From the NCBI GenBank assembly GCA_018715445.1, contig DVLP01000359.1, positions 1 through 9,937 of the forward strand: a DNA stretch of 9,937 bases, given 5' to 3'. Below, in pieces: positions 6,455 to 9,937 of this stretch. A model generated the notes under the pieces. It was not told the origin of the DNA, searched no databases, and saw only the letters and a program-made list of their open reading frames with translations. Position numbers and translations under genes: made by a program. Source of the DNA: Candidatus Avipropionibacterium avicola. GTDB taxonomy: Bacteria > Actinomycetota > Actinomycetes > Propionibacteriales > Propionibacteriaceae. The stretch's first letter is position 1, and each line of letters opens with the position of its first letter.

Positions 6455-7708
6455 ATGTCGAAACGCACCCCGCGCGGTGGCACCACTGCCCACCGCCGCC
6501 GCTCCGGACGGGTCAGGATCCACGCCCAGTCACCGTCGGACCGCAGGACGCCCGGGCCGCCGGAAGGCCTGGTCGGATGGGTGCTCGCCGCCGCCGGGGC
6601 CGGAGCCGTCGCGGCAGCCGCCGGGTGGATCATCATCGCCGGCCTGTCGGTGATCGGATGGCTGCCCGGTGACGGTGCCCCGCTCTCGGCGGTCTTCACC
6701 CTGGGATCGCATCTGTGGCTGCTCGGACACGGCGCCCACATCAGCCTCGCCGGCCTCCCGGTGAGCCTGGTCCCGTTGGGGATCTCGGTGCTGGGGTGGG
6801 TGATCGTCCGTGGTGCTGCCGGCGTCGCCGCCCGGCAGGCAGTGCTGGCCGATCCGCGGACCCGTGACTCCTGGCGTGCCCGCACGGCGGCCGCCGGCCG
6901 GGTCGCCGGGCTGCTGGTGGCCACCTATCTGTTGATCGTCGTGGTGGTGGCCGCGGTCACCGGTGCCCTCGGTCTGCGCCTGTTGCTCGGCACGCTGCTG
7001 CTGAGTGGTTCCGCGGCGGTCGTCGGGGTGGTCTCCGGCGCCGGACTGGACCTGCTCTCCCTGCTGCCGATCTGGGCCCGCCCGATCCCGCGTGCCGTGC
7101 TGGCCTCCCAGCTGGTCGTGCTGGCTGGTGCGGCGACCGCCCTGACGCTGTCCCTGGCCCTCAACCGGGAGCGGGTCGGTGACCTCGAGTCGCAGATCGC
7201 CGACGGTCCCACCGCGGTCGCCGGTCTCACCGCACTGCAACTGGCCTTCCTGCCGACCCTGGTGGTGTGGGCCGCCTCCTGGGTGCTGGGCGCCGGGTTC
7301 TCGATGGGCGACGGCACCATCGTCTCGCCCGCCGACACCCAGCTCGGGCTGCTGCCGGCGGTCCCGATCACCGGAGCCCTGCCCCCGGAGGGCCCCGGGC
7401 TGAGTGGCTACTTCGCCTGGCTGGCGGTGGGTGTGGTCGCCGGAGCGGTCGCCGCGGCCCTGGTGGTACGGGCTCGGCCGCGGGCGCGGTTCGACGAAAC
7501 GGCGTTGGTGGGTGGACTCGCCGGACTGCTGTCCGGGTTGGTGATCCCGCTGATCAGCCTGGTCGCCCGGGGCGACTTCGGGAGCAACCGGTTGGTCGGC
7601 CTCGGCCCGCGGGTCGCCGACCTGCTCGTGGTGGCTCCCGCACTGCTCGGTCTGTCCGGGATGGCCGTCGGCCTGGTGTGGGGGCTGGTGCGCCGACCGG
7701 CGCCCTGA
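6455..7708 (+). CDS. DUF6350 family polytopic membrane protein (PerM-like)
   Basis: The product has 417 residues: a short basic cytoplasmic N-terminus (1-36), then about nine hydrophobic helices, roughly at 39-69, 98-119, 148-170, 174-200, 213-236, 254-280, 317-338, 349-371 and 386-411. The conserved loop GAGFSMGDGTIVSP (279-292), followed by LGLLPAVPITGALP, is the recognisable DUF6350 signature. The mycobacterial member PerM is known as a membrane protein supporting cell division; the exact role here is inference.

ATG 6455 (MSKRTPRGG) is chosen as the only ATG near the start of the family-like sequence. It has no clear ribosome-binding site, so a leaderless message or a GTG at 6410 is possible; the frame is open further upstream. 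Adjacency to purN-purH is a conserved actinobacterial arrangement. purN begins 55 nt after the stop. Confidence 0.9.
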   Translation: MSKRTPRGGTTAHRRRSGRVRIHAQSPSDRRTPGPPEGLVGWVLAAAGAGAVAAAAGWIIIAGLSVIGWLPGDGAPLSAVFTLGSHLWLLGHGAHISLAGLPVSLVPLGISVLGWVIVRGAAGVAARQAVLADPRTRDSWRARTAAAGRVAGLLVATYLLIVVVVAAVTGALGLRLLLGTLLLSGSAAVVGVVSGAGLDLLSLLPIWARPIPRAVLASQLVVLAGAATALTLSLALNRERVGDLESQIADGPTAVAGLTALQLAFLPTLVVWAASWVLGAGFSMGDGTIVSPADTQLGLLPAVPITGALPPEGPGLSGYFAWLAVGVVAGAVAAALVVRARPRARFDETALVGGLAGLLSGLVIPLISLVARGDFGSNRLVGLGPRVADLLVVAPALLGLSGMAVGLVWGLVRRPAP

Positions 7709-7751
7709 CCGCAGCGGCCCGAGCGACACCACGTCGGCGTCGAGGGTCGTC

Positions 7752-7757
7752 TAGGCT
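7752..7757 (+). promoter_or_regulatory. -10 box of a leaderless purN transcript
   Basis: TAGGCT ends 6 nt before the purN GTG, and no purine-rich ribosome-binding site fits at normal spacing. Transcription would therefore begin at or beside the start codon. No convincing -35 is visible. purN can be expressed independently of the DUF6350 gene. Confidence 0.6.
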
Positions 7758-7763
7758 GCGGGG

Positions 7764-8342
7764 GTGCTCAGAGTCGTGGTCCTCGTGTCCGGTTCCGGAA
7801 CGTTGTTGCAGTCGCTCATCGATGCGACCCAGGACCCCTCGTACGGGGTCGAGATCGTCGCCGTCGGCAGTGATCGTCGCAAGGCGTACGGGCTGGTGCG
7901 GGCCCAGGAGGCCGGGATCGAGACGTTCGCGCTGCCGTACCGCAAGGGTGAGGACCGGGCGGCCTGGGACCGGGAGCTGACCGCCCGGATCGCGGCGCAC
8001 GAACCCGACGTGATCGTCTCGGCCGGTTTCATGAAGCTGGTGGGCGAGGCCTTCCTGGACCGTTTCGCCGGCCGGATGCTCAACACCCATCCGGCGTTGT
8101 TGCCGTCCTTCCCCGGGATGTACGGGGTCCGCGACGCCCTGGCGTACGGGGTCAAGGTCAGCGGGGCGAGCCTGTTCGTGGTGGACGCGGGCGTCGACTC
8201 CGGACGGATCATCGACCAACGCACGGTCCGGGTCCATGACGACGACACCGAGGAGACCCTGCACGAGCGCATCAAGGTCGAGGAGCGCGAGATGCTCGTC
8301 GACCACCTGCGGCGTCGTGCCGCAGGGGAGTTCGTCGCCTGA
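7764..8342 (+). CDS. purN: Phosphoribosylglycinamide formyltransferase (GAR transformylase)
   Basis: PurN moves a formyl group from 10-formyltetrahydrofolate to glycinamide ribonucleotide, the third step of purine synthesis, in the cytoplasm. The 192 residues are a full-length family member. The phosphate-binding loop SGSGTLLQ (9-16) is present. The catalytic triad is intact: N107 and H109 in NTHPALLPSFPG, and D145 in VDAGVDSG, at almost the same positions as E. coli N106/H108/D144. YGVRDALAYGVKVSG (120-134) follows; Y120 stands where many relatives have His, a minor change.

The GTG start gives the usual MLRVVVLVSG opening and sits 6 nt after a TAGGCT box. purH, the other transformylase of the pathway, follows after a 155-nt gap containing a riboswitch. 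Confidence 0.97.
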   Translation: MLRVVVLVSGSGTLLQSLIDATQDPSYGVEIVAVGSDRRKAYGLVRAQEAGIETFALPYRKGEDRAAWDRELTARIAAHEPDVIVSAGFMKLVGEAFLDRFAGRMLNTHPALLPSFPGMYGVRDALAYGVKVSGASLFVVDAGVDSGRIIDQRTVRVHDDDTEETLHERIKVEEREMLVDHLRRRAAGEFVA

Positions 8343-8387
8343 CGGACGACCGCCCGCTCCGGCTCCGCATCCCGTACGGCGATGCGT

Positions 8388-8393
8388 TAGCCT
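8388..8393 (+). promoter_or_regulatory. -10 box of the purH promoter
   Basis: TAGCCT, preceded by GT, lies just upstream of the riboswitch aptamer. Transcription would begin about 8399-8400, at the first paired base of the aptamer. The -35 is not recognisable. This gives purH a message separate from purN. Confidence 0.55.
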
Positions 8394-8398
8394 GACAC

Positions 8399-8475
8399 CA
8401 CACGACTGGCGCAGGTGGACCACCACCGGGGAGTGACCAACACAATTCGCGCATCGCCCGCCTGGGTGCGCGCAA
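8399..8475 (+). promoter_or_regulatory. ZTP (pfl) riboswitch in the purH leader
   Basis: The RNA shows the hallmark blocks of the pfl motif: CGACUGGCG (8403-8411), a GGUGG/CCACC hairpin (8414-8424), CCGGGGAG (8426-8433) and, after a short linker, CCGCCUGGG (8458-8466) at the tip of a CGCGCA/UGCGCG stem (8448-8453 with 8467-8472). CAC (8401-8403) can pair with GUG (8433-8435) to close the first domain. This class binds ZTP/ZMP, signals of low 10-formyltetrahydrofolate, and is known upstream of purH in actinobacteria; its effect is to raise expression. No U-tract terminator follows, so control is probably at translation. The family call comes from conserved bases read by eye. Confidence 0.9.
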
Positions 8476-8497
8476 CGCCAATCCCTAGGAGCGACAG

Positions 8498-9937
8498 ATG
8501 ACGTCCACCCCTGCCGACCGGATCCCGGTGAAGCGCGCCCTGGTCTCGGTCTACGACAAGACCGGGCTGGTCGAGCTCGGCCAGGCCCTCGCGAAGGCCG
8601 GTGTCCAGGTGGTCTCCACCGGAAGCACCGCCGCCAAGCTCGCCGAGGCCGGAGTCGAAGTCACGCCGGTCGAAGCCCTCACCGGCTTCCCCGAGTGCCT
8701 CGACGGTCGGGTCAAGACCCTGCACCCCAAGGTGCACGCCGGCATCCTCGCCGACCGTCGCCTCGACAGCCACCGGGAGCAGCTCACCGAGCTCGGTGTC
8801 GAGCCCTTCGACCTGGTGATCTGCAACCTGTACCCGTTCACCCAGACCGTCGCCTCCGGCGCCACCCCCGACGAGTGCGTCGAGCAGATCGACATCGGCG
8901 GGCCGTCGATGGTCCGCGCCGCCGCCAAGAACCATCCCTCGGTCGCCGTGGTCACCACCCCGGCCGACTACGCCCAGGTGACCGCGGCCCTGGACAACGG
9001 CGGGTTCACCCTGGCCGAGCGCCAGCAGTTGGCCGCCAAGGCCTTCGTCCACACCGCGAGCTACGACGTGGCGGTCGCCTCCTGGATGGGCAACGTCCTG
9101 GTCGACACCTCCGACGGTTCCAACTTCCCGGCCTGGCTCGGCGCCACCTGGGACAAGCAGGCGAGCCTGCGCTACGGCGAGAACCCGCACCAGCCGGCCG
9201 CGCTGTATCGCAACGGGGACGGCAATCCCGGCCTGGCCGGCGCCGATCAGTTGCACGGCAAGGAGATGTCGTACAACAACTATGTCGACACCGATGCCGC
9301 CCGCCGCGCTGCCTATGACTTCGACCGGCCCGCGGTGGCGATCATCAAGCACGCCAACCCCTGTGGCATCGCCGTCGGTGCCGACATTGCCGAGGCCCAC
9401 CGCCTCGCCCATGCCTGTGATCCGCTGTCGGCCTTCGGTGGCGTGATCGCCGCCAACCGTACGGTCACCGCCGACATGGCCCGTCAGGTGGCCGAGGTCT
9501 TCACCGAGGTGATCTGCGCCCCCGAGTACGAGCCGGAGGCACTGGAAATCCTGCAGGGCAAGAAGAACATCCGGATCCTCCAGGTCGAGCCGCGTCGCAA
9601 CGGTGGTGTCGAGACCCGTGCCATCGACGGTGGACTGCTGATGCAGGCCAGCGACGCCGTCGACGCCGAGGGCGACGACCCGCAGACCTGGACCCTGGCG
9701 GCCGGCGACCCGGCCGACGAGCAGACGCTGGCCGATCTCGCCTTCGCCTGGACCGCCTGTCGGGCGGTGAAGTCCAACGCCATCCTGCTCGCCTCCGGCG
9801 GCGCCTCGGTCGGGGTGGGCATGGGCCAGGTCAACCGGGTCGACTCCTGCCGACTGGCCGTCGAGCGGGCCGGTGACCGGGCCGCCGGATCGGTCGCGGC
9901 CTCCGACGCCTTCTTCCCCTTCGCCGACGGGCCGGCC
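8498..9937 (+). CDS. purH: Bifunctional AICAR transformylase / IMP cyclohydrolase (C-terminus beyond window)
   Basis: PurH carries out the last two steps to IMP: formylation of AICAR with 10-formyltetrahydrofolate, then ring closure. From ATG 8498 there are 480 codons with no stop; the family is usually about 510-530 residues, so only the last few dozen are missing. The N-terminal cyclohydrolase domain shows [29 protein letters not shown] (70-84), NLYPF and [15 protein letters not shown]. The transformylase domain shows [29 protein letters not shown], the catalytic KHANPCG (K284, H285), [18 protein letters not shown] and [10 protein letters not shown]. Both activities look intact.

AGGAG (8487-8491) lies 6 nt before the ATG. 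The ZTP riboswitch directly upstream responds to the nucleotide family that builds up when this enzyme lacks its folate substrate. Confidence 0.98.

Noticed and set aside
6530..7732. Minus-strand reading frame of 400 codons opposite the DUF6350 gene
   Set aside because: The product is Gln/Gly/Asp/His-rich low-complexity sequence, typical of antisense to a hydrophobic membrane protein in high-GC DNA.
8387..9412. Minus-strand reading frame of 341 codons opposite purH
   Set aside because: It covers the riboswitch and an unmistakable purH gene; it is shadow coding.

Overview
The window reads as ordinary chromosome from a high-GC Gram-positive bacterium (Actinomycetota, perhaps Propionibacteriales). 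Several things point this way: strong G/C bias at third codon positions, frequent GTG starts, TAGGCT/TAGCCT-type -10 boxes with at least one apparently leaderless gene, a DUF6350/PerM-like membrane protein, and the order sucC-sucD, DUF6350, purN, purH that recurs in actinobacteria. No mobile element, CRISPR array, tRNA or rRNA is visible. The family-level placement is inference.

Layout. Positions 1-1845 (minus strand) hold two envelope genes of similar design. Each has a cytoplasmic, charged N-terminal tail, one transmembrane helix and an exported region. The upstream one is a complete M23 (LytM) peptidase; the other runs off the left edge at position 1. Positions 1846-2163 are a divergent control region. 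Positions 2164-4280 (plus) are sucC-sucD, both subunits of succinyl-CoA synthetase, closed by a perfect 17-bp hairpin at 4304-4342. Positions 4398-6251 (minus, convergent with sucD) encode a 617-residue membrane-anchored protein with an acidic D/E/Q/P-rich tail and an exported region resembling PknH-type sensor domains. From the divergent gap at 6252-6454 the plus strand carries DUF6350 (6455-7708), purN (7764-8342) and purH (8498 to the right edge, incomplete). purH is preceded by a ZTP (pfl) riboswitch.

How the genes fit together. There are two themes. One is metabolism: SucCD in the TCA cycle, and PurN and PurH, the two formyltetrahydrofolate-dependent transformylases of purine synthesis. 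A riboswitch sensing the AICAR-derived alarmone ZTP sits in front of the gene whose product consumes AICAR. The other is cell envelope and division: the two exported proteins, the sensor-domain protein and the PerM-like protein. Three of these envelope genes appear to share one promoter design, a GTNAC-type direct repeat spaced 6 nt whose second half overlaps the -10 box and which lies about 110-125 nt upstream of the start codon. This looks like an MtrA-type response-regulator site. Together with a possible Shine-Dalgarno-sequestering arm in the purH riboswitch, it is the observation most worth testing. I see no convincing wholly new multi-gene system here.
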